This document shows positions 56,057 through 64,000 of a stretch of DNA of 64,000 nucleotides, one piece after another. Under the pieces are notes generated by a model. It was not told the DNA's origin. It did no database searches and saw only the letters and a list, made by a program, of their open reading frames with translations. Numbering within the stretch: the stretch's first letter is position 1; each line of letters opens with the position of its first letter. The position numbers were made by a program, and so were the translations under genes. The stretch covers positions 62,001 through 126,000 of the forward strand of contig JAGUVW010000036.1 in assembly GCA_020062665.1 (NCBI GenBank), read 5' to 3'. The stretch comes from Pseudomonadales bacterium. GTDB taxonomy: Bacteria; Pseudomonadota; Gammaproteobacteria; Pseudomonadales; Ketobacteraceae.

Positions 56057-57193
56057 ATGCACACACCACTCCGTTTTTTTATCGCCAGTGTTGCTGGTGT
56101 TCTGCTGGCAGGGCTGGCGCATGGGGCGGAGCCGTCACTCCGCGAGCCTGCCAGGGGCGGGGACGCGCTGCCCATTCCCATGGTGCAGAAATGGCAACCC
56201 CAAAGTCCGCAGACCGATACGGAGTGGGACTGGATCCAGCTGACATCCGGTGAATGGCTGAAGGGCGAGCTGCGCAGTCTGGAACGGGATGTGCTGGATT
56301 TCGACAGCGACAAACTGGGGATTCTGGAGCTGGACTGGGAAGATGTGCGGCAGGTGATGTCGGCGAAGCCCATGGCCATCCTTTACGGCAACAACAACAC
56401 AGCGGTGGGGTATCTGATCACGGAAGACAAGGAGCTGGTGGTGCTGGGCACGGATGTTCGATTGCCGCTGGATCAGGTGATCAGCATTGCCAAGGGCACG
56501 CCCAATGAGCGCGATCTGTGGACGGGTGATATTTCGCTGACACTCAATCTGCGCACTGGCAACGTGGAGCAGCAGGATTTCAATCCGTCGGTGAAGCTGC
56601 GGCGCAAAACCGCGCTCAGTACGTTCCGCTTCAGTTATCTGGGCCACTATTCCTATTACGACTCTGTGGAAAATGCCAACGATCACCGCGCCACCGCCAC
56701 CTACGATTACCGCATCGACCGGGTCTGGTTTTTTCGTCCGGCCAGCGTCAACTACTACCGTGACCCGTTCCAGAACATCGCCCATGAATGGACGGTAGGT
56801 GCAGGGTTGGGTCTTTACGCCATCGACAACAAGGACGTCAGCTGGATATTCACGGCGGGCCCCGGTTATCAGCTGACCCGCTACGCCAATACCTTGCAGG
56901 GTGACAAGGATACAGTGGATTCCCCGGCGCTGTTCTTTTCCACCCAGTATGAACACGAGCTGACAGACGATGTGGATCTGGACGGCGCTTACCAGGTGAT
57001 TTTCAGTGATGACGAATCCGGCCGTGCCAAGCACCATGCGGAGTTGTCGCTGGAAGTGGATCTCACGGATGCGCTGGATCTGAAGGTGGCAGTTTACTGG
57101 GATCGCGTTGACAAACCCAAGGCGGATGAATCCGGTGTTGCGCCGGAGCCGGATGACGCAACGCTGGCCATTGGTTTGAATCTGGAGTTGTGA
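56057..57193 (+). CDS. DUF481 family outer-membrane-type protein
   Basis: A 378-residue exported protein (signal peptide MHTPLRFFIASVAGVLLAGL, cleavage near AHGA). Residues about 55-135 form a small beta domain (LTSGEWLKGELRSLERDVL). The C-terminal DUF481 region from about residue 160 (WTGDISLTLNLRTGNVEQQD) has alternating strands and a terminal NLEL like an outer-membrane barrel. It is probably cotranscribed with the glutaminase gene. Confidence 0.85.
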   Translation: MHTPLRFFIASVAGVLLAGLAHGAEPSLREPARGGDALPIPMVQKWQPQSPQTDTEWDWIQLTSGEWLKGELRSLERDVLDFDSDKLGILELDWEDVRQVMSAKPMAILYGNNNTAVGYLITEDKELVVLGTDVRLPLDQVISIAKGTPNERDLWTGDISLTLNLRTGNVEQQDFNPSVKLRRKTALSTFRFSYLGHYSYYDSVENANDHRATATYDYRIDRVWFFRPASVNYYRDPFQNIAHEWTVGAGLGLYAIDNKDVSWIFTAGPGYQLTRYANTLQGDKDTVDSPALFFSTQYEHELTDDVDLDGAYQVIFSDDESGRAKHHAELSLEVDLTDALDLKVAVYWDRVDKPKADESGVAPEPDDATLAIGLNLEL

Positions 57194-57382
57194 TGCCGTC
57201 GCGACCTTGCGACGGATTTTTGCCGCCAGTCGACGAGCGGTTCCAGTTTTGGCGATTCACTGAACAGTTCTGATGCTTGATATTCCCCAGTTGGTGCTAC
57301 ACTGCAACGGTTCCTTGAATGTCGATTCTGCAGTACGACAGGCTTTCCTGAAGACAAAAACAAGATTGGGGATTCCACTGTC

Positions 57383-58396
57383 ATGCTTGCTCGTGCTCTT
57401 TCTTTCGCCTCGCGTACTACCTGTCTTTCCCGCTTTTTTCTCTTGTTGCTGCTGTTGCCACTCGCTGCCTGCAGGCCCACGGTCACCTTTACCGGCGAAT
57501 CGGTTCTTGATGACCAGGGCAATGAATTCGGCCGGCTGGAATGGCGCATTACCGGCAAGGACAGCGATGAATTCCAGCTGACGGGTGTGACCATCGAGCC
57601 GGATATTGGCCCGGTGGAGCCCAGCGGTTCCTTGCTGGTGTATCCCGCGCAGACCACGACTTACACACTCACCGCGTATTCTGTCGGCCCCAACAATACG
57701 GTCTATAACGCGCAGCACAGTGTGACGATCCATATCGGGCCGCGCATCGATTACCGACTGATAACGGACGGTAAATTGCGGGCGTGCCTGCAGTCCACCG
57801 GCTTCACTCATGTCGCACAGTTCACGGCGATTTATTGCGTGGATCAGGGCATCGTGCGGCTTAGTGGCATCGAGCAGTTCACCGAGGTGCAGTCGGTGTC
57901 GCTGGATCTGAACCGGGTGCAGGATCTGACGCCGCTCACGGCGTTGCCCCGGCTGAATCTGGTGAGTGTGTCGTCCAACCAGCTGACCCGGCTCGACGGG
58001 CTGACGGGATCGGCCTCGCTGCGCAATATCGTCGCGATGAACAACCGGATCGATGATGTGTCGGCGCTTGCGACCATGCCAAATCTGGTGTCGCTGGTGC
58101 TGGACAATAATCTGTTGTTCGATACGGTGGGGCTGGAATCACTGACGGCACTGCAGGGATTGTCCATCACTCGCAACCAGATCGCCGATGTGACGGGGCT
58201 GGCGCTGCTCACTGAATTGCGCGCGCTGGATTTCTCTTACAATCCGGTGACCACCGGCGTACCGGCGTTGCGCAGCCTGACCAAGGCCGTGGCCATCCGC
58301 AGCGAAGGTAACCGGAGCGTGCGCTGTCTGGATTATGCGAATCTGATTCTGGCGCTGGGGCCGGTGGTGATCTTCGATCAGTGTCGGTTGTTCTGA
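57383..58396 (+). CDS. Leucine-rich-repeat lipoprotein
   Basis: A 337-residue lipoprotein; the long hydrophobic signal ends in PLAAC (Cys30). Residues about 35-120 form a beta-sandwich-like domain. From about 155 on, LRRs of the internalin type repeat: IEQFTEVQSVSLDLNRVQD, LTALPRLNLVSVSSNQLT, ATMPNLVSLVLDNNLL and LTALQGLSITRNQIAD. Such surface LRR proteins usually bind other proteins or glycans. It ends at a strong terminator and has no obvious operon partner. Confidence 0.85.
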   Translation: MLARALSFASRTTCLSRFFLLLLLLPLAACRPTVTFTGESVLDDQGNEFGRLEWRITGKDSDEFQLTGVTIEPDIGPVEPSGSLLVYPAQTTTYTLTAYSVGPNNTVYNAQHSVTIHIGPRIDYRLITDGKLRACLQSTGFTHVAQFTAIYCVDQGIVRLSGIEQFTEVQSVSLDLNRVQDLTPLTALPRLNLVSVSSNQLTRLDGLTGSASLRNIVAMNNRIDDVSALATMPNLVSLVLDNNLLFDTVGLESLTALQGLSITRNQIADVTGLALLTELRALDFSYNPVTTGVPALRSLTKAVAIRSEGNRSVRCLDYANLILALGPVVIFDQCRLF

Positions 58397-58420
58397 TCGA
58401 CTGAAATCTTTCACAGAAAG

Positions 58421-58456
58421 AAAAAAGCCACCGGTGCGAACAGCGGTGGCTTTTTT
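58421..58456. terminator. Bidirectional Rho-independent terminator
   Basis: AAAAAAGCCACCG pairs with CGGTGGCTTTTTT (13 bp) around a 10-base loop. It serves the LRR lipoprotein gene from the left and the 58485 gene from the right. Confidence 0.93.
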
Positions 58457-58484
58457 GTTGGTCTTTTTTTTGGCAATGTTGCGA

Positions 58485-59117
58485 TCAGAACGGCTTGTTG
58501 CGCGGGCCTGAGACCGGGTTGTTCCAGAATTGCGCGGGTACAGCGCGAGGATCTTCCTTGCGCAGCCACTCGGGCTTGGTGACGCCGTCAGTGAAGGAAT
58601 GCTCGGCGCAACCCTTGTTTTCGTCGTCGAAGCAGAACACGGTGGCGACGCGCTGGGTCAGCTGCCACACCTCGCCTTCCGCGCCAAATTCCACGCCGAA
58701 TGCGGCAGGCAGCATTTCGCCCGGATACAGCTGATGCAGGATGATTTCAACATACAGTTCGTGATCGCCCACGATCAGCTTTTCGATGTCGCCGTGGATC
58801 ATGTAGACGTTGCTTTCCACCAGCATGCGGTAGAAATCCTTCATCTCTTCCACGGACTTGGGCTGCATTTCCGCAATGGCTTCGCCAGCGCCGTAAACCG
58901 CGTAGGTCTGGTGTTTGCTGGAACAGCTGGCAATCAGCTTGTCATAGTCGCCGGTGCATTCGGCTTCGGCGTGCTCAATGAAGTTTTCCAGAATCGCGCG
59001 GCGCTGCGGTTCCTTGATGGTGGCCAGCACTTCCCGGGCCTGCTCCGCGATGGCGCGCGGATTGAAGTCTTTCATATCTTTGTGTTTTTTGTCGTCAAGA
59101 ATGCGGCCTACCCACAT
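58485..59117 (-). CDS. Hypothetical protein, possible SnoaL/NTF2-like fold
   Basis: A 210-residue soluble protein with a good GAGGA box 7 bases upstream of ATG 59117. No signal peptide. The sequence pattern in the middle (IEHAEAECTGDYDKLIASC, then EMKDFYRMLVESNVYMIHGD and HELYVEIILHQLYPG) resembles SnoaL/NTF2-like proteins with alternating helix and strand, but I cannot confirm it. The C-terminus (WNNPVSGPRNKPF) is unusual. It is encoded on the same strand as the acyl-CoA dehydrogenase at 59284 but separated from it by a terminator. Confidence 0.6.
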   Translation of the reverse strand: MWVGRILDDKKHKDMKDFNPRAIAEQAREVLATIKEPQRRAILENFIEHAEAECTGDYDKLIASCSSKHQTYAVYGAGEAIAEMQPKSVEEMKDFYRMLVESNVYMIHGDIEKLIVGDHELYVEIILHQLYPGEMLPAAFGVEFGAEGEVWQLTQRVATVFCFDDENKGCAEHSFTDGVTKPEWLRKEDPRAVPAQFWNNPVSGPRNKPF

Positions 59118-59235
59118 GGTGTGTTCCTCACTGGTCTTATTAATATGATGCCCGACGGGTGCTGGACAGGTTTGATCATAAGCGTCGCGTTACAGGCTCC
59201 ACATCATCCAAATTGATTAGATGGTTTGCCGGATG

Positions 59236-59269
59236 GGAAAAGGCCACCCCGGCGGTGCGCGGTGGCCTT
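59236..59269 (-). terminator. Rho-independent terminator after the acyl-CoA dehydrogenase
   Basis: On the minus strand AAGGCCACC and GGTGGCCTT form a 9-bp stem with a 12-base GC-rich loop, followed by TTCCC. It begins 15 bases after the dehydrogenase stop. Confidence 0.75.
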
Positions 59270-59283
59270 GGCGGGGCAGAAGA

Positions 59284-61020
59284 TCAGAACGCGGCGGCGG
59301 GCAGTGCCATCAGGTGCTGTTTGCCGGCCTTGATTACCGCCAGCTGGGCGTCAACCTGCGACAGGTGTTCGGCGAAATAGAAGTCGCGCACCTGCTGACG
59401 GGCACTGTCGCCGGATACCTGGGCGCTGCGGGCCAGCAGCACGCCGAGGATCACGGTGCCGAACAGGTTGAGTACCGGTGTGGCGGCGGCGCCGGCCTGT
59501 TCCCTGTCCTGCATGCCGTTGATGGTCAGCCACATCAGGGCTTCGTTCAGCACGCCCAGGCCGTGCTGCAGGGTTTTACGCACGTTTTCGTCGTCGCAGG
59601 TGCCGGCCATCTCGCGCAGGGATTGCAGCAGGGCGCGGGCACCCCGGCCACCGTGCAGGGGCAGTTTGCGGCCGACGAAATCCAGTGCCTGGATGCCGTT
59701 GGTGCCTTCGTAAATGCGCGAAATCCGGCAGTCCCGCAGCAGTTGTTCGATGCCCCAGTCGCGGGTATAGCCGGAACCGCCCAGTGTCTGCATGGCCAGG
59801 TCGCAGACCCGGTAGCCCTGATCGGTGAGAAACGCCTTGACGATGGGGGTCAGCAATTCCACCAGATCATGGGCCTGTTCCCGCTGCTGCGGATCGGGAT
59901 GGTAATGGCTGATGTCCAGATTGATACCCACCCAGCAGGCCAGGGCGCGGCCCCCTTGCAGCAGTGCCTTCTGGCTCAGCAGCATGCGGCGTACGTCCGG
60001 GTGAACCAGGATGGAATCGGCAGCCAGATCGGGGGATTGGACGCCGGCCAGCGAGCGGCCCTGGATGCGTTCGCGGGCGAATTTCACCGCGGTCTGGTAG
60101 GCCGCTTCCCCCAGGCCCAGCCCCTGCACACCCACCATCAGCCGGGCCGAGTTCATCATCGAGAACATGTAGCGCAGGCCCTGGTGCGGTTCGCCGATCA
60201 GGTAGCCTTCGGCATCTTCCAGGCTCATGAAACAGGTGGCGGAGCCATTGATGCCCATCTTGTGTTCAAGCCCGGTGCAATAGATGCCGTTGCGCCGGCC
60301 ATCGTCCAGCACCTTGGGTACCAGGAACAGGGAAATGCCCTTGGTACCGGCCGGCGCGTCCGGCAGCTTGGCCAGCACCAGGTGGATGATGTTTTCTGCC
60401 AGATCGTGTTCACCGCCGGTGATCCAGATCTTGTTGCCGTTGAGGCGGTAGCGGCCGTTTTCGGCGGGTACGGCCTTGGTCTTGATCATGCCCAGATCGG
60501 TGCCGCACTGGGGTTCGGTGAGGCACATGGTGCCGGTCCACTGGCCGCTGATCAGGGGTGGCAGATAGCGCTGGCGCAGGTCGTCGCTGGCGTGTTCGGA
60601 CAGGGCGATGATGGCGCCGTGGGTAAGGCCGAAATACATGCTCAGGGAGGTGTTGGTGGCGGCGCACAGTTCGTCGAACACCACACCCAGGATATAGGGC
60701 AGCCCCTGCCCGCCGAATGCGGTGGGGGCGGTGAGGGCCGGCCAGCCGTTGTCCACGAACTGGCGGAAAGCATCCCGGTAAGAAGGCGGCGCGGTGACGC
60801 TACGGCTGTCGGGGTGGTATTGGCAGCCTTCCTCATCGCCGCTGCGGTTCACCGGCTGCAGTACCCCGCTGGCAAACCGGCCCATTTCGGTGAGGATGCT
60901 GTCGGCCAGTTCCTGGCTGAATTCACTCTGGCCGGTCAGGGCTGGATAGTGCTCCTGGATGCGGAACAGGTCGAACAGCAGAAAGCGGACATCGTCGAGC
61001 GGGGCTTGATAGTAACTCAT
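59284..61020 (-). CDS. Acyl-CoA dehydrogenase, large form with C-terminal DmdC-type domain
   Basis: A 578-residue FAD enzyme. It begins MSYYQAPLDDVRFLLFDLF, has the flavin-contact segment MCLTEPQCGTDLGMIKT, GNKIWITGGEHDLAENIIH and the QTLGGSGYTRDWGIEQLLRD and RISRIYEGTNGIQALDF motifs, then an extra C-terminal helical domain. This is the long ACAD class that includes DmdC (3-methylmercaptopropionyl-CoA dehydrogenase) and medium/long-chain enzymes; the substrate is unknown. It is divergent from a MerR-type regulator. Confidence 0.93.
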   Translation of the reverse strand: MSYYQAPLDDVRFLLFDLFRIQEHYPALTGQSEFSQELADSILTEMGRFASGVLQPVNRSGDEEGCQYHPDSRSVTAPPSYRDAFRQFVDNGWPALTAPTAFGGQGLPYILGVVFDELCAATNTSLSMYFGLTHGAIIALSEHASDDLRQRYLPPLISGQWTGTMCLTEPQCGTDLGMIKTKAVPAENGRYRLNGNKIWITGGEHDLAENIIHLVLAKLPDAPAGTKGISLFLVPKVLDDGRRNGIYCTGLEHKMGINGSATCFMSLEDAEGYLIGEPHQGLRYMFSMMNSARLMVGVQGLGLGEAAYQTAVKFARERIQGRSLAGVQSPDLAADSILVHPDVRRMLLSQKALLQGGRALACWVGINLDISHYHPDPQQREQAHDLVELLTPIVKAFLTDQGYRVCDLAMQTLGGSGYTRDWGIEQLLRDCRISRIYEGTNGIQALDFVGRKLPLHGGRGARALLQSLREMAGTCDDENVRKTLQHGLGVLNEALMWLTINGMQDREQAGAAATPVLNLFGTVILGVLLARSAQVSGDSARQQVRDFYFAEHLSQVDAQLAVIKAGKQHLMALPAAAF

Positions 61021-61036
61021 GATACATCTCCTTGGT

Positions 61037-61120
61037 GTCTATGTTTGTAGCTGCTTTATTTCTAGACAGTAGTGGAAATAATGGAATTAAATCTATAATG
61101 TCTACTAATAGTCTATGTTT
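61037..61120. promoter_or_regulatory. Direct repeats GTCTATGTTT flanking the divergent promoters
   Basis: GTCTATGTTT occurs at 61037-61046 and 61111-61120, 74 bases apart, which is about seven helical turns. A further GTCTA (61100-61104) and an inverted TAGAC (61063-61067) lie between them. TATAAT at 61094 may be the -10 of the merR-type gene. These are likely binding sites for that regulator. Confidence 0.45.
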
Positions 61121-61143
61121 TGGCAAAGAGCCGGGAGAACAGC

Positions 61144-62088
61144 ATGAAGACGTACAGCATTGGCGCCGTGGCGCGCCTCACCGGGCTTACCGTGCACAAC
61201 CTGCGGGTGTGGGAGAAGCGTCACCAGGCGGTGGCGACGGTGCGTTCCGACAGCGGCCGCCGCCTTTACAGCGAAGACGCGTTGCAGCGCCTGCTGCTGC
61301 TGAAGAAATGTGTGGATCAGGGCATGGCGATTGGCCAGCTGGCGCCACTCACCGATGACGAGCTGGAGGAAACCCTGGCGACGTTCACCCAGGTGGAACC
61401 CCGAGGCCAAGCCCGTCCGGCGTTGCGGGCGGCCGTGGTAGGAAGCGAGCTGGCCCAGCAGGTGGAGCAGGTGCTGGCGGGCAGCGTCCGGCTGGAGCGG
61501 CTGGATCGCTTTGCCCATGTTCAGGCGCTGCAGGCGGCGGAACTGATTGGGCCTCCGGATCTGCTGGTGGTGGATCAGCCCTCGCTGAGTGCCGCCGAGG
61601 CCAAGCCCCTGGGCAATCTGTTCAAGCGCGTCAACGCCCGTGCCAACCTGCTGGTGTACCGCTATGCCCGTCAGCAGGATGTGGCCTATCTGCGCAGCCT
61701 GGGGGTGCAGACGGTGAAGGCGCCGTTCGATCGCAACGATCTGGCGCAGTGGCTGCAGCGCATGGTGAATGTGCCGGTGCCACGCCAGCCGGCCTTATTC
61801 GTGAGCCAGCAGGCGCCGGATCGTCGCTACAGCGATCGCGCGTTGCAGGCCGCGGCAGAAATGAGTTCGTCCATCGATTGCGAATGTCCCCATCACCTGG
61901 CGGAAATCATCAAGGAGCTGCTGGCGTTCGAAACCTACAGCAGCCAGTGTCAGAGCAAGGACAGGGCCGGCGAGGATCTGCATCGCCACATTTATCTGCG
62001 CACCGCCCAGGCCCGCGCCATCATGGAGGAATTGCTGCAATCCGTGCTGGAGCAGGAAGGCATCGATCTGAGCGTCAGTGCGCTGTGA
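61144..62088 (+). CDS. MerR family transcriptional regulator with B12-binding-like domain
   Basis: A 314-residue regulator. The MerR HTH is MKTYSIGAVARLTGLTVHNL with LRVWEKRHQAV and GRRLYSEDALQRLLLLKK. The C-terminal part (about residues 95-205) resembles the cobalamin-binding Rossmann fold of CarH/LitR-type MerR proteins but lacks an obvious DxHxxG motif. A long helical tail follows. It is divergent from the acyl-CoA dehydrogenase gene and its 3' end overlaps the convergent sigma-factor gene by 14 bases. Confidence 0.85.
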   Translation: MKTYSIGAVARLTGLTVHNLRVWEKRHQAVATVRSDSGRRLYSEDALQRLLLLKKCVDQGMAIGQLAPLTDDELEETLATFTQVEPRGQARPALRAAVVGSELAQQVEQVLAGSVRLERLDRFAHVQALQAAELIGPPDLLVVDQPSLSAAEAKPLGNLFKRVNARANLLVYRYARQQDVAYLRSLGVQTVKAPFDRNDLAQWLQRMVNVPVPRQPALFVSQQAPDRRYSDRALQAAAEMSSSIDCECPHHLAEIIKELLAFETYSSQCQSKDRAGEDLHRHIYLRTAQARAIMEELLQSVLEQEGIDLSVSAL

Positions 62089-63178
62089 TGTCCGGCAGCG
62101 CGCGCAGTTTGCCGAGCGCCTCGTCGAGAATCTGCCGCACCCGTTCCCGCGTCACACCCATTTGCGGCGCGATCTCGTCGAGTGAAAATGTTTTGCGGTA
62201 GCCGATGCCGTACTTGAGGCGCACGATGCATTGCGCGCGCCGATCCAGTTGTTGCAGCCAGGTGTGGATGTGCTGCTGGAGTTGCAGCCGTTCAGCGTTC
62301 TGATCCGGCAGTGGCAGCGTGTCGTTGTCGGTGAGCAGATCCTGCAGTGTGCCGTCGCCTTCGTCATGCAGCGGCGCGTTGGCGGACACACACAGATTGG
62401 TCAGGCGCAGCAGATCTTCTACCGTGGTTGCGGGCAGCCCCGTCTGGGCGCTGAGCGTGGCGATGTCGGCCCGCGCACCGTTTTGCGTGCGGTAGCGCTG
62501 CATCACGGCGTACAGACGATTCACCTGCGTGGTGATATTGGCCGGATATCGGATCAGCGAACGCTGTTTGCCGATGGCCTGGCGGATTGCCTGCTGAATC
62601 CACCAGTAGGCGTAAGTGGAAAAGCGCACGCCCGCGGCTGCGTCGAATTTGATGGCGGCGCGCATCAATCCCAGAATGCCTTCCTGCACCATGTCATCCA
62701 GCTCCATCCCGCGATCCAGGTACCGCCGCGCGGTGAAATAAACCAGACGGATGTTGGACGTGACGAACTCATTGCGCAGCTGGATGATGGTGTTTAGCGT
62801 GGCGTTCAGCGCGGCATCAGCTTTCTGCTGACTGGCTGCTTTGGCCGCTTCCAGCAGGGCATCGCGATCCATGTCCTGTGTTGTCGGCCACGCCAGTTGC
62901 ACCGCCAGCTGTTCGAACTGGTGCTGCAGCGCGCGGGCCAGCGCCTGTTCCTGCTCCCGGCTCAGCAGATCATGGTCGGTCAGCGATGGCGTCTCATCCT
63001 TTTCCACCGCGATGGTTGTGCCAGCTCGGCTGTCATCCTGGTTGTCGTTCTGGTCGTCATCCCATTCCCGCTGCAGCCAGCTATCCGTGTCAAACAACAT
63101 GGATGACAGGCTTGCTGACGCCGGGGCGTTGTCACTGTCTTCGGTGCGCAGAAATTCCAGGTGTTGCCAACGGTACAT
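62075..63178 (-). CDS. Sigma-70 family RNA polymerase sigma factor (group 2/3, divergent)
   Basis: A 367-residue sigma factor. An acidic N-terminal 60 residues (DDDQNDNQDDSR) replaces region 1.1. Region 1.2/2 is recognisable: NEFVTSNIRLVYFTARRYLD, MVQEGILGLMRAAIKFD and FSTYAYWWIQQAIRQAIGKQ. Region 3 (ADIATLSAQTGLPATTVEDL) and region 4 with the HTH FSLDEIAPQMGVTRERVRQI follow. It resembles RpoS/RpoD but the -10 recognition helix differs (YWWIQQAIRQAIG with QRSLIRYP). ATG 63178 is preferred; GTG 63190 is possible. Its neighbour at 63478 is divergent. Confidence 0.88.
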   Translation of the reverse strand: MYRWQHLEFLRTEDSDNAPASASLSSMLFDTDSWLQREWDDDQNDNQDDSRAGTTIAVEKDETPSLTDHDLLSREQEQALARALQHQFEQLAVQLAWPTTQDMDRDALLEAAKAASQQKADAALNATLNTIIQLRNEFVTSNIRLVYFTARRYLDRGMELDDMVQEGILGLMRAAIKFDAAAGVRFSTYAYWWIQQAIRQAIGKQRSLIRYPANITTQVNRLYAVMQRYRTQNGARADIATLSAQTGLPATTVEDLLRLTNLCVSANAPLHDEGDGTLQDLLTDNDTLPLPDQNAERLQLQQHIHTWLQQLDRRAQCIVRLKYGIGYRKTFSLDEIAPQMGVTRERVRQILDEALGKLRALPDITAH

Positions 63179-63477
63179 GGTTACAGCCACTCACTTTGCC
63201 AAAACGTGCTGTTTCGACAGGCACTATGGCGGCAATTGTGTGTGGCTGCACGGTTTGTCGAGTTTGTGTCGAAGATGTTGCGCACCGGCAGAAGCGACAA
63301 AAAGCCGCATTCCGCCCGCTCACTTGGCCGGTTTTTGTGACGCCCAAAAATCACAGGGCCGACGGGCAGTAAATCGCTGCCGCCGTTGCGCCGTTGAATC
63401 ATTCTGTGTTGGCGACCATGAGGGTCGCGCTTGCAATGCTTGCACAACAAAAAGTTCGCCATGACACGGAGATTCCC

Positions 63478-64000
63478 ATGAAACGCTCGCCTTTGTTTTC
63501 CCCCAAACCGCTCGCCCATGCCGTCATGCTTGTCACGATGGCGCTGTCGCAACCGCTGCTGGCCGATGATGATGTCAAAAGAGAAATCGTCAGGCCCGAT
63601 GCCGTGATCCGCATCGATCCCATGCTGGAAAAAATGGCCGCCAGTCAGGACAGCCTGCCCGTGATCATTCTGTTCGGTGATCAGCCGCAGCGGGCGGCAG
63701 CGAAAAAGATCCGCGCCGCCTATTCCGCTGATATCGATGCACTGGCAGCACAGGTTCGCACCATTCACGAACGTTACCTGCCCAAGGAATCCATCGCCAG
63801 CCAGGATCAGGAAATCGAGCACAGCAAGCTGCTGCTGCAGTACATTTCCGACGCCGACAAGGAGCAGATCAAAAAACTGAATGTGGAGCGGGAAGCGCTG
63901 GTGAAACGCATGCGCGCCGAAATCGCCCGCAGTTCGGAAGATGCTGTGGCATCCGTGCAGAAAGACGCCGTGGCGCGGCTGCAGGCGATGGGCGTGAAGA
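63478..64000 (+). CDS. Start of a secreted protein, possibly a subtilisin-family (S8) protease propeptide (3' end outside window)
   Basis: The frame from ATG 63478 (CACGGAGATTCCC before it) is open to the end of the window. A signal peptide (MKRSPLFSPKPLAHAVMLVT, cleavage near LLAD) is followed by SLPVIILFGDQPQRAAAKK and a long helical, charged region to the edge (KDAVARLQAMGVK). This layout is like the N-terminal I9-type propeptide of secreted subtilases, but the catalytic domain is not visible, so the call is tentative. A 299-base gap separates it from the divergent sigma-factor gene; a small hairpin GCGACC/GGTCGC lies in it at 63412-63428. Confidence 0.55.
   Translation, partial: MKRSPLFSPKPLAHAVMLVTMALSQPLLADDDVKREIVRPDAVIRIDPMLEKMAASQDSLPVIILFGDQPQRAAAKKIRAAYSADIDALAAQVRTIHERYLPKESIASQDQEIEHSKLLLQYISDADKEQIKKLNVEREALVKRMRAEIARSSEDAVASVQKDAVARLQAMGVK

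Noticed and set aside
59221-61050. A 609-codon plus-strand frame over the large acyl-CoA dehydrogenase
   Set aside because: Antisense to a protein with clear ACAD motifs; no ribosome site or domain.

Overview
The window is chromosomal DNA of a gammaproteobacterium. The core gene order (queA-tgt-yajC-secD-secF, divergent suhB/trmJ, cysE-iscR-iscS, ndk-rlmN-pilF-rodZ-ispG-hisS-yfgM-bamB-der) is the one found in Pseudomonas/Alcanivorax-like lineages. Two acyl-CoA dehydrogenase loci fit a lipid- or hydrocarbon-using, probably aquatic organism. I cannot name the species. No phage, insertion sequence or CRISPR array is visible.

Positions 1-16510 are an exosortase / exopolysaccharide island. It holds a glycosyltransferase (cut by the window start) and a hexapeptide acyltransferase, a secreted protein with a VPLP-type PEP-CTERM tail behind a good sigma-54 promoter, a TIGR03790-type exosortase companion, and an exosortase fused to an EpsI domain (XrtD-like). 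Next comes a tight operon: bi-domain oxidoreductase, heparinase II/III-like lyase, glycosyltransferase, and a WecA-like lipid-carrier sugar transferase. The island ends with a PrsT-type TPR lipoprotein and a large secreted protein with a different, Gly-rich C-terminal sorting tail. A sensible reading is a cell-surface polysaccharide plus proteins sorted to the outside with it. tRNA-Leu(CAA) marks the boundary.

Positions 16700-37070 are housekeeping genes for tRNA queuosine, Sec translocon accessories, Fe-S biogenesis control, isoprenoid synthesis, type IV pilus and cell shape, outer-membrane assembly and ribosome assembly. The iscR promoter carries a near-consensus IscR type 1 site. The Fe-S operon stops after a short IscS: iscU, iscA, hscBA and fdx are absent between iscS and ndk.

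Positions 37077-46250 hold the most interesting system: a compact minus-strand operon encoding a three-haem c-type lipoprotein, a TlpA-like thiol oxidoreductase, a DUF4266 mini-lipoprotein ending in Gly-Gly-Gly-Gly-Cys-Gly-Cys-Tyr, a DUF3570 outer-membrane protein and an ApbE flavin transferase. A divergent AraC-type regulator faces it. The DUF3570 protein carries two SGAS motifs resembling ApbE flavinylation sites, which suggests a covalently flavinylated envelope redox module. A 94-bp palindromic repeat separates the DUF3570 and apbE genes.

Positions 46500-64000 are catabolic and envelope genes: an acyl-CoA dehydrogenase / SDR / APH-kinase / phosphatase / SDR operon with a divergent LysR regulator (resembling 4-hydroxy-acid degradation by phosphorylation), secreted lipoproteins, a periplasmic glycerophosphodiesterase, an exported glutaminase with a DUF481 partner, a second acyl-CoA dehydrogenase facing a MerR regulator, an unusual sigma-70-family factor, and the start of a secreted protein that may be a subtilisin-family protease.
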